A stretch of 64,000 nucleotides of DNA, from the NCBI RefSeq assembly GCF_029227915.1, contig NC_079878.1, positions 22,593,501 to 22,657,500 on the forward strand, given 5' to 3'. A program made the position numbers and the translations under genes. Below are positions 52,306 to 64,000 of this stretch, in pieces. The DNA comes from Hydractinia symbiolongicarpus. Its lineage: Eukaryota > Cnidaria > Hydrozoa > Anthoathecata > Hydractiniidae. Under the pieces are notes generated by a model, which was not told where the DNA came from, ran no database searches, and saw only the letters and a program-made list of their open reading frames with translations. Within the stretch, counting starts at the first letter, position 1. Every line of letters begins with the position of its first letter.

Positions 52306-54720
52306 GCTCATATTTTCCAAATATCAGGTCATATTGGTATAATAGGTAACACACATATATAAAATTGTGTGGCTGAACAATCATGTAAAGGTGGTGGTGA
52401 ATACTTTAAGAGCAAAAACAAGCGTGACTAAAACGTTCGCGTTTTTTGCGTTTTTGTTTTTAAATTTTACGCGAAAGGTAAATCCAATGATTATTTCAAA
52501 ATAAGGTTTTTAAGCGAAAATAAGGCTTTTTTTCCAAACGCAAAAGTCTTTTCACCTAAAAAGAAATAAAAATAAAGATAAAAAAGACTGACTTAAGGGC
52601 AAAAGAAGTCAAAACAATCTTTCTCTTTTTTAATTCATCTATTACAATGATATTCTCCTTCTTTCCTTCTGCCATCGGTTTTCTGATAGCTCAATGTCCT
52701 GTGACGTTACATGATGTTGCAGCATTTTTCTTGCTTTTACCGGTGAAAATGTTATTAAACAATCGGTCAAAAGAATGCTTTTACTTACGTATCGTAAATG
52801 TCCCTGTTAACCTGGATAAATTTTTTGAACAACTTGATCTAATTGTTGATGACAGTGTCACTGGAATTTTTAACTCCCTTAAATAATGACTTTCCAGTCA
52901 TAATAAACTAGTTTATAATGACTCCCCTCCCAGTTAAGATAAACTAGTTAATAATAACTCCCCAGTCATAATAAACTAGTGAATTGTTACCCCCTAGATT
53001 CAACATTTTCTAGGAAATAATAACTCCATAAGTTTATTTCGACTCCCTTATATTTCTTTTTTGATAGATCGGTAGAAAGTCGGTTTGGTTACTAAATATA
53101 TATGACCAAAATTTTACCCGACTTTATCACACGACCAAGATCTCTCCCCGAAATTTTTGCTTTAACTAAAACATTAGTTAACAAATATTTTTTGCATCTT
53201 TTGACGTAAATTTGCACTTTGAACTGAAAATAATAAAGAGAGGGTAAAATGATTTGAAATATCTAGTTGAATTTAATAATTATCAAAGTTAATCGGCGAG
53301 AAGTGAGAAAACTTATTGTAAAAAGCACATGACTACAGAATATGAAGTACAGTACATAAGAATTTTTTCTCGAAATCCTAGCAAAGTTACAAATTAATAC
53401 AAATAGAAAAGAATAAAGACACTGTAGTCGTAAGGTAAAGTTAAGATGTTTTTTTTATAAATGCTAAAAACGTCAAAAAATGATAGAAATAGTAGAAAAC
53501 ATAACAAAGGTTTTTTAGAATGAGGCTAAGATCAAAATGAAATAAAAATCTGTTGGAAATTTGTGATGCCTTTCATGAAAGAGTTGTTAAGTGTGTATTT
53601 TTAGTATAAAAGTAATATGAGAAAAATCCTTCAGTTTGCTTACTTTTAATGACATGAAAAAAGTTCTTTTTCTGATAAATAAAAGAGGTCAAGAAATATT
53701 GTAGAATACAAAAGCATGAAAACTAAAATAACGTCAAAGTGGATTAACCCTAAGAAAAAGTACATTCCATCTGGATAGTTTTTTTGTTTCAAGTATACTT
53801 TAATTTCACTAAGTGGCTTTGCCTTTGAACTTTTCCTTAAAAAATAAGGGAAGTGTTTATTAACTGGGGGAGTCATTATTCACTAGCTTATTTCTACTCT
53901 AGGGGAATTATCACTCTCTAGCTTATTTTAACCCCGGGAGTCATCTTCTACAGGAAGTTAAGATAATCTGCTACAACGGTACTGGGGTGGACCACATTCA
54001 AGTCGGATTATATGGGACGTGGCTTAAGCCTATTAAAGTTAGTTGGCTAGTAAAATCACTTGACCGTTTCAAAAGGAAAATCGATCATTGGCAGTGCATA
54101 GAAAACTTTTATTTTGATGTTAGTATGCTTGTGTGAGTGTAAATTTCACTGATTAATCCGTTACACAGAATAGACGTAATACTATTCGATGAACTATAAC
54201 GGATGATCACATGTTGGAAGTCTGCGATGTCACGTTAAAAGAATTCGAATTGTTATTTGGAGGCAGCATATTTAGAGAATAGGAAAGCAATGACGATGAC
54301 TGACAGTGAGACAGACTTTGGATGAAAGGAATCAACCAATATTTTATTTTTAAGTTCCCTTTCTTGTTTTAAGATGTTTTGAAAAAGACCTATGATCTTG
54401 TTGAGCGCCAAAGCTTTTTCCCCATAGTTTAGCTTTAGGTGGTCGGGAAAAATCTTTCAGCAGAATTTTTGCCTTAAATAAAAATTCTGTTTCAACACAC
54501 GTGTATAAATAGGCACTAAAATTAACTAACGACATTCAGAAGAAGTACGGTAACCGAGGTTAAGAGGAAGCAATTTCATTTTTTTGTGTTTTTGCATGTT
54601 CATTTAAACTAAGAAAAGATGATTTTGACACTGCTAACAAAAAAATAAATATTACAAAAAAACTTATACTTGTACATATTTTAATATGCTCTTTTTGCAT
54701 TGTACCTTCCTCTCTTTATT
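52306..54720 (+). repeat. Direct repeat in the palindrome spacer, second copy with insertion
   Basis: The first 310 bp and the last about 550 bp match 49503-50400. Between about 52616 and 54165 lies extra sequence. Most of it is the fold-back-like element at 52880-53970. Confidence 0.7.
52880..53970. mobile_element. Fold-back-like element with subterminal repeat arrays
   Basis: The left end holds at least three copies of a motif like TAATAAACTAGT followed by ATAATGACTCCCC (52885-53050). The right end (53855-53975) holds the same motif in reverse complement, for example GGGGGAGTCATTATTCACTAG. The interior has no recognised protein. Such arrays of inverted subterminal repeats are typical of fold-back or large MITE elements. 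Exact ends and target duplication are unclear. Confidence 0.5.
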
Positions 54721-56339
54721 TTACGTTTTCGAAGTTTCTTATTAAATGCCTTATTGCTGCTATATTTTGTACCTTGTAGCTCTAGCTACCTAACTTTTTA
54801 TTATTCTTAAAGGTAAAGATTTATTTTCAGAAATATAATCTGGAAGTCAGGTGCTCATTATACATACCGCAAGAATCGTTGGTAGGCGTCGTTTTATTCA
54901 TAAAGTTTTTTAACTGAAAAAATGGCTGCCAAGCTGAAAACAGTTGGTTTCTTAGCCCAGATATTATATATGCTGTTGTAAATTAGGAGCATCGTACGAG
55001 TTAAATATATTGAGACTAACTGTACTGTACTGATGTTTTTAAATGTGCTCTAAAAACCGATGTGTAACAATTATCTCCGATATTTGTAGTTTTGTGTTAC
55101 TGCTACTTTTAAAATAGAAAGGAAATTGTATTTATGTCTCTTCTCTCAGCCACTCTATAGGTGTTATTGATGTCTATTAAACAAAAATATTTATTTAAAA
55201 TGAGCATTTTATTAAAAATGTTCATTTAGAGAAATCAGAATCTGGAGTACTAAAAAATAAATCGTGTAATTTTTTTTGTATTTAATTATAACTGCAGACT
55301 GGTCAATTCGTTTCACAGACTCGTTTATCATCATTTTTTAAATTTTAAGGTGTTCCCAAGACTTATTCTCACACAAAGTTTGCCAAGAACAATAACAACA
55401 ATGCTACTTATTTTGGAAAAATTAACTGACGTTCGAGAGTTACCGGCCACTGAACATCTGGAAATTTTTCTGATCCTTACAATAACATCTCGTCATATCT
55501 GTTATTTCTTCGATTGATTGCAATTATTTGCCTAGGAATTTTTACACATGTGACATGCCCATGTTTAATTACTATATATTGTAATTATACATATAATTAA
55601 AAAAATAATAAGCTTAGAAGGCAATAAATTTTGATCAAAATTTATAAAAATGCATGAATGTCTAACAGACGCTAGATATATTTTGGAAATACTTGTATTC
55701 AAGTATTCCATCGACCAACTTCAAAACCAATTTTAGAGAATTCGTCGGGCAGCTTTGAGAATTATCTCTAAGCATGCTGATAATCAACACACGTGATAAA
55801 CTGTCTTGGTGGTTTTTTAGAGGTTCCTTATAAAACATTTCAATTATTCGCCTGAAAAATCCCATACTTATATCAAAAATTCAAAAATATATTTTTGCAA
55901 TATTTCATCAATATTAATTCATCCATTATAATATATTATAATATGTTAACAAAAAAGTGGAAAGGGTAGTATAACAGTGAGTTCTGTAACGTTGCAGGCG
56001 CGTATGGTTGGTATGCATCACTTATATAGGATTACCTTTTGCGATTGTCTCGACTTTATTACATCTATTTGCGTCATCAGGTCTTGTGTAATATGTTTTT
56101 TGGAGCTAAAAGTAAAGGTGTAAGTCAGACGTATTTTAGTTTAAACGCTCCACAAAAAATTTAAGTTCTTTTCCCAATGTAGAAGTAAGAAGGCGAACAT
56201 AGATAAATTTTAGCTAATCAAAATGCAAACAAAACTGTCTGATGAAAGTTAATTTACCGTGACTATTACATAATAAATTTAGTTCGAATAGGTTGTTTAA
56301 AATCCAGTTTATTAAATACAGAACATTTTACTTTTATTA

Positions 56340-56475
56340 CTATTATTGCTATTGAAATTATTTACCCAGGATAGCCTCTTCAGTTCCTATTGGTATTGCT
56401 TTCCAAGAGGGTCTTGCGAAGGTGGTCCTAGTGTATTTAAAGCTCCCATCTGAGCTACGAAGGTTATGCAAGCAC
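56340..56475 (-). mobile_element. 5'-truncated SINE tail, right arm
   Basis: This is the mirror copy of 47625-47762. In reverse complement it shows AAATACACTAGGACCACC, CAAGACCCTCTTGGA and GAACTGAAGAGGCTATCC, then GGGTAAATAATTT. Confidence 0.7.
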
Positions 56476-56744
56476 AGATATCGCCACAGTTTACGCATTG
56501 TTATCGTCAAACAATTATGTACGATAAGAATTATATTTCCATGTCAGAGTAAAAAAGATGAAAATTGGGGAAAAATCGTTGTTTCCATGTGCAAGAGTTT
56601 TGTTTTCAAAAGTGTTTAACATTCGAAATTGTTTTCAAAAATTGGATATCTTCTGTTAAACATTCATTGCTTTTTCTCTCACTATCCAGACGATAAGAGT
56701 GGCTTATTATTATCAGAAAAATTATCTCCAATGAAAATGTATTT

Positions 56745-56816
56745 GGGCTCAACCGGGATTTGAACCCGGGGCCTCTCGCACCCAAAGCGAGAATCATACC
56801 ACTAGACCATTGAGCC
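56745..56816 (-). tRNA. tRNA-Pro (anticodon TGG)
   Basis: Full 72-nt cloverleaf identical to the 47221 gene, its mirror partner. The upstream flank (higher coordinates) reads CTATAGAGTGT next to the gene, and TTTT lies downstream. Confidence 0.97.
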
Positions 56817-58124
56817 ACACTCTATAGGGTTTACTGATGTTACTTGAACAACAACATTTACCCACAATGGGCATTTGCTGTTTTAAATATCATACAGAAA
56901 TACATTCAAAAATGATCACCGTCCCAGCTGCTTAAATTTCAAATTTTCTTCAGCATATACTACGCTATTTTTTAAAAAGAAGTGTTAGGAAAAGTCCTAC
57001 TTCGGCATGTCATCTTCAGATGTTCGTACAACGGCTGGTAAATACAGAATTGTAAAGAATTTTAAAATTAGGCAAAGCGTTTAAGTACTGCACTGACCAA
57101 CTTCAAAAACAATTTTATGAATACGTCGGGCAATTTCGAGAATTACTTCTGAGGATAGTGATAATTAACACACATGTAATAAAACGTCTTGGTGGTTTCC
57201 AGAAGAGTTTATAGGGTTTTCCTTATAAAACAATTCAGATACAGCCTTGAAATATCTCATGCTCATAACTAAATTTAAAAATGTTTTATTTTTGTTGTAT
57301 TTCATCAGTACTTTGGAACCACATTTTATATTAAAATTTATGTCAACATAAAAATGATAAGCGCAGTATAACTGTGAGCTCCGTAACGTAATTGGCGTGT
57401 ATTGTTGGTGTCAATTCCCTAGATAGGAGATTCTTCTGCGATTATCTCGAAAGTTTCATATTTCAAAAGTCTTTCAGTTTTGAATTTGACATAATGGACG
57501 ACAACGACAATGACGGGTTTGGTGTAATGTAAATTATTTTTCTTGTAATACGACATTTATTGAAATAAAGACATATTAGGCAACTTTAATAAACGCTCCA
57601 TTTTAAGACGCCCACTTCAAATAGACTTTTCTCCTAAAGTTAGAAAAATCTAAGAACGATATTCGTTTCTGTCAATTTTTTCAGTAATTGTTTAAAATTT
57701 TTGACATATTAGGGAAGCGAAGGGGGGGGGGAGAGATTAAAATATGGATTGTTTACAAAAATTATTTTTAGCGTATCGAAATTAAATGCAATAGTTTTAA
57801 TCCAGGCTAAGATATACTAAGCTGTGGAGAAACAACAACCAACAAATCCAAGTTGATAGCCTAAACAGTACTTTTCTTTCTCTTGGCAAGTTAACGAAAT
57901 TAAGAATGTTTTGTTGTCTGTGACGGATAATTTTGAGAATGTTTGAGAGAAAATGTCTTCTGAACTTGCAAATGTATATGAATTTTTGGCTAATTGGCAC
58001 TTTAGTATTTCTTTAGGTACATTAAAAGGTAAGAGGACTTTAAGAAACAATTTAAAATGTATTAAGCAACTTTACGACGTTCCGAAGCATATGGTCTTAA
58101 ATCTTTGAGAGAACATAAAAAGCT

Positions 58125-58545
58125 ACAATGCTGGACATAATATTATTAAAAAAGGCTGATATTTGGCTATTTCTCGAACTGGCTAAATGGTATCGCTTGT
58201 CAAAACTATGCAGCCGGCAGGCTGCAAAATCTGCGCATTGGGAGATGTGTAGGCCAGGTAAATAGCGTTGAAAATGCGCTACTGGCATTTTTTGCCATGT
58301 TTGCGATTCGGAACAATCAACACTACGAACCTCTAAGGTGCTAAAATCCGGGGTAATGAGATGTGCTGACGTCAGCAAAAATTAGTATGGGTTAAGAATT
58401 TGAAACTAACCAAATAACCTAAGTCCGTTGCGATCATTAACAAGTGAACCTTGACAAGTTCGTAATGCCTTTGTCTTTTGTAGAAACAGTGTTTATAACT
58501 GCTTGTGGGACGATAAATTAAGTCTGGGGTTGTAGATCTAGTGCT
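58125..58545. other. Extra segment present only in the right arm
   Basis: The left arm (45890) and the third copy (63650) are continuous here, passing from AGCT(C/G) directly to GATCATTTGCAAAATACG-like sequence. In the right arm about 420 bp intervene. The segment is less AT-rich and holds CAGCCGGCAGGCTGC and GTGCTGACGTCAGC. I recognise neither coding sequence nor a transposon family. Confidence 0.6.
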
Positions 58546-58904
58546 AGTTTATATGATCATTTGCAAAATACGTTTTCAAATTCGCTAATGGTTAAAATAT
58601 CTTGAGAAGAACACAAAGTACGTACAAGAGGCTTTTAAATTATCTTCCGAACATAACAAAACAGATAATCAAATTCAAAAAAAAAAAAATTCCTTCGATG
58701 TTCTTCAAGATTAAGTTTGCTCATCTAAATTCACAGAAAAAACTTCTAATGACACTATAAAAAAAAAGAAAAGGAAAAATAGTGACTATTTATGATTAAT
58801 TGTTGTTGATATCATAAAATTACTCTTTTCATATGAAAAAATGATGGAATAAATTGTCTAAAAATTTCTTGTTTTTCAAGGACAACACTTAACAAACTAG
58901 TAAC

Positions 58905-59010
58905 TAATCAGAGAAAAAATAGCTTTTTGCATTCTAGCTATAGCCAATAAGAGAAAGTATAGCTTTTTGCATTCTATAGCCAATGAGAGGAAAAATATAA
59001 GCTCTTTGTT
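58905..59010. repeat. Short tandem repeat, mirror of 45440-45545
   Basis: AATAGCTTTTTGCATTCTA and AGCCAAT(A/G)AGAG recur two to three times. Confidence 0.5.
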
Positions 59011-59532
59011 TTATAGAAGTAAAAATCTTTTATCGGTAGAAAACAAAAGTATAGCATATATTTCGTATAAATTAGCCAATCAAAATACGAGAAGAACTCA
59101 ACTATGGGATAAAAGTTAATTTAGCACGACTATTACATAATAAATCAAGACAGTTTGTGGTAGGTTGTTTCTTTTAAAAATTCAAGTTTATAAAATGTAG
59201 AACACTTTACACATCGTGGTCGTCATCACAAAATTGCGGACAGTAAGATTACATTCGCATGTCACAAACAAATATACGAAATTGGAGAGAAAAAAAACGT
59301 TTGATTACAAATAAAAGAGCTTTCTTATCAAAAGTTTTGTTTTGATAACATTCGAAATTATTTACTTTTTCTATTGTTCTTCACTACCCAGACTTCTGCA
59401 ACCTTGATTTTATGATATTAATATGAGATATACGTCTCTTCCCTTATGTTGGGGATATTTTTCTGATATGATAAGCCACTTTATTTTATGCGTCATTTTA
59501 CAATTTAGATTTAATCATATGAAAATATATTC

Positions 59533-59604
59533 GGGCTCAACCAGGATTTGAACCCGGGGCCTCTCGCACCCAAAGCGAGAATCATACCACTAGACCATTG
59601 AGCC
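59533..59604 (-). tRNA. tRNA-Pro (anticodon TGG)
   Basis: 72-nt cloverleaf; the T stem has one change giving a G-T pair (ATCCTGG). It is the mirror partner of the 44831 gene. The conserved upstream flank and a downstream TTTT are present. Confidence 0.95.
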
Positions 59605-60104
59605 ACACTACATAGAAGTTGCTGATATTACTTAAACAGAAACATTTACTCACAATAGGCATTTGCTGTTTCAAATATCATACAGAAATACATTCAGAAA
59701 TGATCACCCACCCAAATGCTTTAATTTCAAATCTTCTTCAGCATATGTTACGCTAATTTGTAGAAGAAAGTGTGAGAAGACCATTAAGGTCATGTTTCGA
59801 CATGCTCATATCATCGTCAAGTGTTTTAATCCTAATAATATATACACAAAAGTGTTAAAATATTTTAATTACAACAGCAAGTAGATGCAAAAACTTTTCT
59901 AAGGTAATTTATAAAATAAAAAAAAGAGTAACCATCTAAAATATATGTAACAACACTCCCTCAAATAATGTAATTATCCGGTGGTTAAAATGATAATGTA
60001 ACAAATGCTTTCTCGTATAATCCTTTTATTTGTTAAGATCAAGCAGTTCTTAATATAATTATTCAAGCATGGCTTTATTAGTTCCAAAATATTTTTTGCT
60101 TTAG

Positions 60105-60296
60105 TTTCCGGGAAAAGAAAATTTTAGTTGTGCTTCCTCTAATTTTGATAGCTTTATTGCTGTTGAATATAAACTGGACTATAATGCCCCCGTGAGGCTC
60201 TTTAATCGGATATATTGTATTGTTACCAACTTAAATATATTTAACGTTCTACCTAAGAATAAGTATTCTGATATATTTATCAGTAGAAGTGTTTAA
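60105..60296 (+). pseudogene. Possible terminal exon of an unknown gene, right-arm copy
   Basis: It follows acceptor-like TTGCTTTAG and encodes 63 residues from FPGKENFSCAS to KNKYSDIFISRSV before TAA. It is the counterpart of 44474-44665 with about 12 nucleotide differences and no indel. About eight of these change the amino acid, so selection on the protein is not evident. Confidence 0.3.
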
Positions 60297-61662
60297 GAAG
60301 TTCATTTTGAAAAATCTGAATCTTGTACAGTAAAAAAAAATCGTGTAATTTTTTTGCATTTACAATTACGCAGAACGCAGACTACGCAGACTTGTCAACT
60401 CATTTCACAAATTCGCTTTTCATCATATTTTAAGTCTAAGGTGTTCCCAAGACTTGTTTTCAAACTTAGTTTGCCAATTTAAGTATAATAAAGAAAATGC
60501 TACTTAATTTGAAAAAAATTACATACATTTGACAGTTAAGGGCGTCTTAAACATCTGGAAATTTTTCCTGTGATTGATAAGTTTGTCAAAAAACCTAGCA
60601 CATCAATAATCTAAGTGTTGTCGCGTCGGGTCCTAAAAATTTTTTTCAGAAAATAAGTAGAGCTTGACGTTCTATAATGAGAATTCTGATATCTATAATA
60701 AAATTTCGTCATGTTTGTTATTTCTATGATAAATTGTAATTGTTCTTTTGGGAATATTTTACACATGTTATATTTCCCCTTCTAATTAATATATATTATA
60801 ATTATATATATAATTAAAGAAATATTAAGGCTAGAAATTTATAATTTTTTATGAAAAATTTATAAGAAATGCATGAAGGTCTAACACACGCTAGATATGA
60901 TTTGAGAGTACTTGTATTCAAGCACTTCGGCGACCAAGTTTAAAAGCAATTTTAGGTGCGTATCTTTGGTACGGCTTAATCTATTTAGGAGATTCTTCTG
61001 CGACTATCTCGAGTTTGCCACGTCTAGTCGCGTAATCGAGTTTTGTGTAATATGATTTTTGGAACTAAAGGTAAAGTTTTATGTCAAAAGTCTTTCAGTT
61101 TCAATAAACCACAAAAAATTTAAGTCCTTTTCCAATTGTTGTCCTGGCCGTAAAAGAAAGAAGGCGTACATAGAGTAATATTAGCTAATCAAAATGCAAA
61201 AAAAACCATATGATAAAAGGTAATTTGCCATGACTATTACATAATAAATTTAGTTTGTGTAGGTTGTTTCTTTTCAAAATTCAAATTATATAATACAGAA
61301 CACATTACACATTGCGGTCGCTGTCAAAAAATTGTGGACAATAAGATTACATTTCCATGTCACAAACAAACAGTCGAAATTGGAAAAAAAATATTTGTTT
61401 ACATGTGAGTGTGTTTTGCTTGCAAAAGTGTTTAACGTTCGAAGTTGTTTTTAGACACCTTCTGTCAAACATTCGTTACTTTTTCTTTCATTACCCAGAC
61501 TCCTGAAAGTTTTGCGAGTTATATTTTACATGAAAAATATGAGATGTCGTATTTGCCTCTTTTCTTTTAGCCACATTGGACATATTTTGTCTCATAATAA
61601 TAAGCTACTTTATTTTTTTGTGTTATTTTACAAATTAAATTTAATCATATGAAAATATATTC

Positions 61663-61734
61663 GGGCTCAACCGGGATTTGAACCCGGGGCCTCTCGCACC
61701 CAAAGCGAGAATCATACCACTAGACCATTGAGCC
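61663..61734 (-). tRNA. tRNA-Pro (anticodon TGG)
   Basis: Full 72-nt cloverleaf identical to the 44831 gene, with B box GGTTCAAATCC and anticodon TGG. The upstream flank has CAGCAAATGCCTATTGTGAG, and TTTT lies downstream. Confidence 0.97.
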
Positions 61735-64000
61735 ACACTATTTAGAAGATACTGATATTACTTAAACAAAAACATTTACTCACAATAGGCATTTGCTGTT
61801 TCAAGTATCATACAGAAATGATTTTTACAAGTGATCACCCACCCAGCTGCTTAAATTTCAAATTTTCTTCAGCATATACTACGCTATTTTGTAAAAAGAA
61901 GTGTTAGGAAAAATCCTGCTTTGTCATGTCATCTTCAGGTGTTTTTACAACAGCTGGTAAATACAAGACTGAACGAATTTTGAAATTTGAAGTAGATTCA
62001 CACCTTCAACATGCAACAATATCGCGAAAAGTATAATTAGCCAGTTGTAGTTAATGAAAGAAATTATAGAGAAATAAAATATTATTGTGCTCCGCAAAGC
62101 AAGCGAAGGATAAGTCGGTATATAGTGCATTTTCATACTTTATAGTTTTTTTTTAGATTCTTTTTTTTGCTTCATTATTTAATATAGATCCGTATGTGTC
62201 TTTCTACTATTATTGGATATTTGTTACGATTAAGCAATAATAATTATTTAATAGGTGTTTGATTATTGCGCAACTCAGTTATTTTTTGCCAATAGCTAAT
62301 GCCCACTGAAACATTATTGATAGTTCGAGTATCAAAATTAAATATGGTAACCTTAAATGTAAAGAAGAACAAAGCTAAAGAGGAAAACATCAAAAATGAA
62401 AAAAAAAGATGTGTAAAGAGAAAAGAACATGACATTCATCTTTGGGATTGTTTACCCAGATAAGTAAAAACAAGGTTGCAAAGCTTGCGAGAAATCTAAA
62501 ATTTATAATAACATCTCCTGGAGATAAAAAAAAAGCATGAAAGTCTTAGAAAGTAGATATGTTTTGGAGGCATTTGTTGCTTTGGTAAAGTGCTTAAGTA
62601 CTTCACTGACCAACTTCATAAACATTTTTATGAATTCGTCGGGCAGTTTCGAGAATTACTTCTGAGGATGGTGATAATTAACACACATGTAATAAAACGT
62701 CTTGGTGGTTTTCAGAAGAGTTTATAGGGTTTTCTTTATAGAACAATTCAAATATAGTCTTGTAATATCTCATTTTCATAACTAAATTTAAAAATGTATT
62801 TTTTTGTTGTATTTCATCAATATTTTGGAGCCACATTTTATATTAAAATTCATGTCAACATAAGAATGATAAGCGCAGTATAACCGTGAGCTGCGCAACG
62901 TAATTGACGTGTATTGTTGGTGTCAATTCCCCAGATGGGAGATTCTTCTGCGATTATCTCGAAAGTTAAGGCATATGTCAAAAGTCTTACAGTTTTGAAT
63001 TTGACATAATCGACGACAACGACAATGACGGGCTTGGTGTAACGTAAATTATTCTTCTTGTAATACGACATTTATTGAAATAAAGACATATTAGGAAACT
63101 TTAATAAACGGTCCCTTTTAAGACGCCCACTTCAAATAGACTTTTCTCCTAAAGTTAGAAAAATCTAAGAACGATATTCGTTCCTGACAATTTTTTCAGC
63201 AATTTTTGACATTTTAGGGAAGCGGAGAGGGGGGGGGGGTAGATTAAAGTATGGATCGAAATTAAATGCAATAATTTTAATCCAGGCTAAGAAATACTAA
63301 GCTGCGGAGAAACAATAACCAAAAAATCCAAGTTGATAGCCTAAACAGTACTTTTCTTTCTCTTTGCAGGTCAACGAAATTAAGAATGTTTTCTTGTCTG
63401 TGAAGGATAGTTTTGAGAATCTTTGAGAGAGTGCATGGTGTTTGCAGACAGAAAATGCAAATTTTGTCCAAAGAGTCTTCTGAACTCGCAAATGTATGTG
63501 ACTTTTTGGCTAATTGGCACTTTAGTATTTCTTTCAGGTAAATTAAAAGGTAAGAGGCCTTTAAGAAACAATTTAAAATGTATTAAGCAATTTTACGACG
63601 TACTGAAGCATATTGTTAGTCTGTCTTAAACCTTTGAGAGAACATAAAGAGCTGGATCATGCGTTTAAATGATCATTTGCAAAATACGTTTACAACTTCG
63701 CTAATGGTTAGAATATCTTAAAAAGAACACAAAGTACGTACAAGAGGCTTTTAAATTATCTTCCGAACATAACAAAACAGATAATCAAATTAAAAAAAAC
63801 TCCTTCAATGTGCTATAAGTTTAAGCTTGCTCATCTAAATTCACAGAAAAAAACTTGACAATATAAAAAAGAGAAGAAAAATAGTGAATATTTACGATTA
63901 AATGTTGTTGATATCATAAAATTACTATATTTATATGACACAATAATGGAATAAATTATTTAAAAATTTCTTGTTTTTCAAGGACAACAATCAACAAACT
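61735..64000 (-). repeat. Third copy of the tRNA-Pro unit, running off the window
   Basis: 62585-64000 matches the minus orientation of 45540-47000 (for example 63297-63571 with 45969-46249, and the G-run at 63229 with the C-run at 46302). 61735-61985 matches 46975-47220. About 590 bp at 61990-62580 are extra. Part of that resembles 51740-51990 next to the degenerate tRNA pseudogene. Confidence 0.8.

Larger units (their letters stand above)
54765..60855 (-). repeat. Right arm of the large imperfect inverted repeat
   Basis: This is the reverse complement of 43957-49340, with the same block order in mirror image and two tRNA-Pro genes (56745, 59533). It is about 0.7 kb longer than the left arm, largely because of extra sequence at about 58125-58545. 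The palindrome axis lies near 52.1-52.4 kb. Confidence 0.9.

Noticed and set aside
52647-52886. 79-residue frame in the palindrome spacer
   Set aside because: It has no family resemblance and no splice context. Its 3' part aligns with non-coding sequence of the sister repeat near 49870.
41873-61734. tRNA-Pro copies as parts of a tRNA-derived SINE family
   Set aside because: Both flanks are shared for kilobases, there are no A-rich tails or target duplications, and most copies keep perfect cloverleaves. This fits segmental duplication of real tRNA genes.

Overview
The window is AT-rich invertebrate animal DNA. It holds spliced genes with short exons (55-290 bp) and GT-AG introns, tRNA-like and MITE-like repeats, and degraded retroelements. 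I see nothing bacterial or viral. Gene structure and repeat types would fit a cnidarian (perhaps a hydrozoan), but that placement is inference only. I assembled the exons by hand from splice signals, reading phase and similarity to known families.

Layout. 1-5453: intergenic, with several tandem and dispersed repeats. 5454-12267: a complete GMPPA gene (+ strand, 11 coding exons, 432 aa) encoding the alpha subunit of GDP-mannose pyrophosphorylase. Its introns contain a 53-bp minisatellite and a PIF/Harbinger transposase remnant. 12268-19193: repeat-rich intergenic DNA with at least three MITE-like elements and a probable BEL/Pao gag relic. 19194-27871 and about 32031-40738: two tandem M28B metallopeptidase genes of the glutamate carboxypeptidase II (FOLH1/NAALAD2) family, same orientation, with matching 17-exon structures. 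Copy A is intact (747 aa, all zinc ligands). Copy B has every splice site but shows two single-base frameshifts in homopolymers and one GC-AG intron. A 97-bp stretch covering exon 8 is identical between the copies although their other exons are clearly diverged, which suggests gene conversion. Between and inside the genes lie a TTAA-flanked MITE, a SINE and a huge (AAAT)n microsatellite.

40739-64000: no intact protein gene. The region contains nine tRNA-Pro(TGG) genes or pseudogenes, a degraded LINE reverse transcriptase (42300-43225, minus), and a large imperfect palindrome. The left arm (about 43957-49340) reappears inverted at about 54765-60855, each arm carrying two tRNA-Pro genes. The spacer contains further tRNA copies and a fold-back-like element. 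A third inverted copy starts near 61663 and runs off the window end.

GMPPA acts in cytosolic GDP-mannose supply. The two peptidases are predicted type II membrane ectoenzymes. I see no functional link between them and the tRNA cluster.
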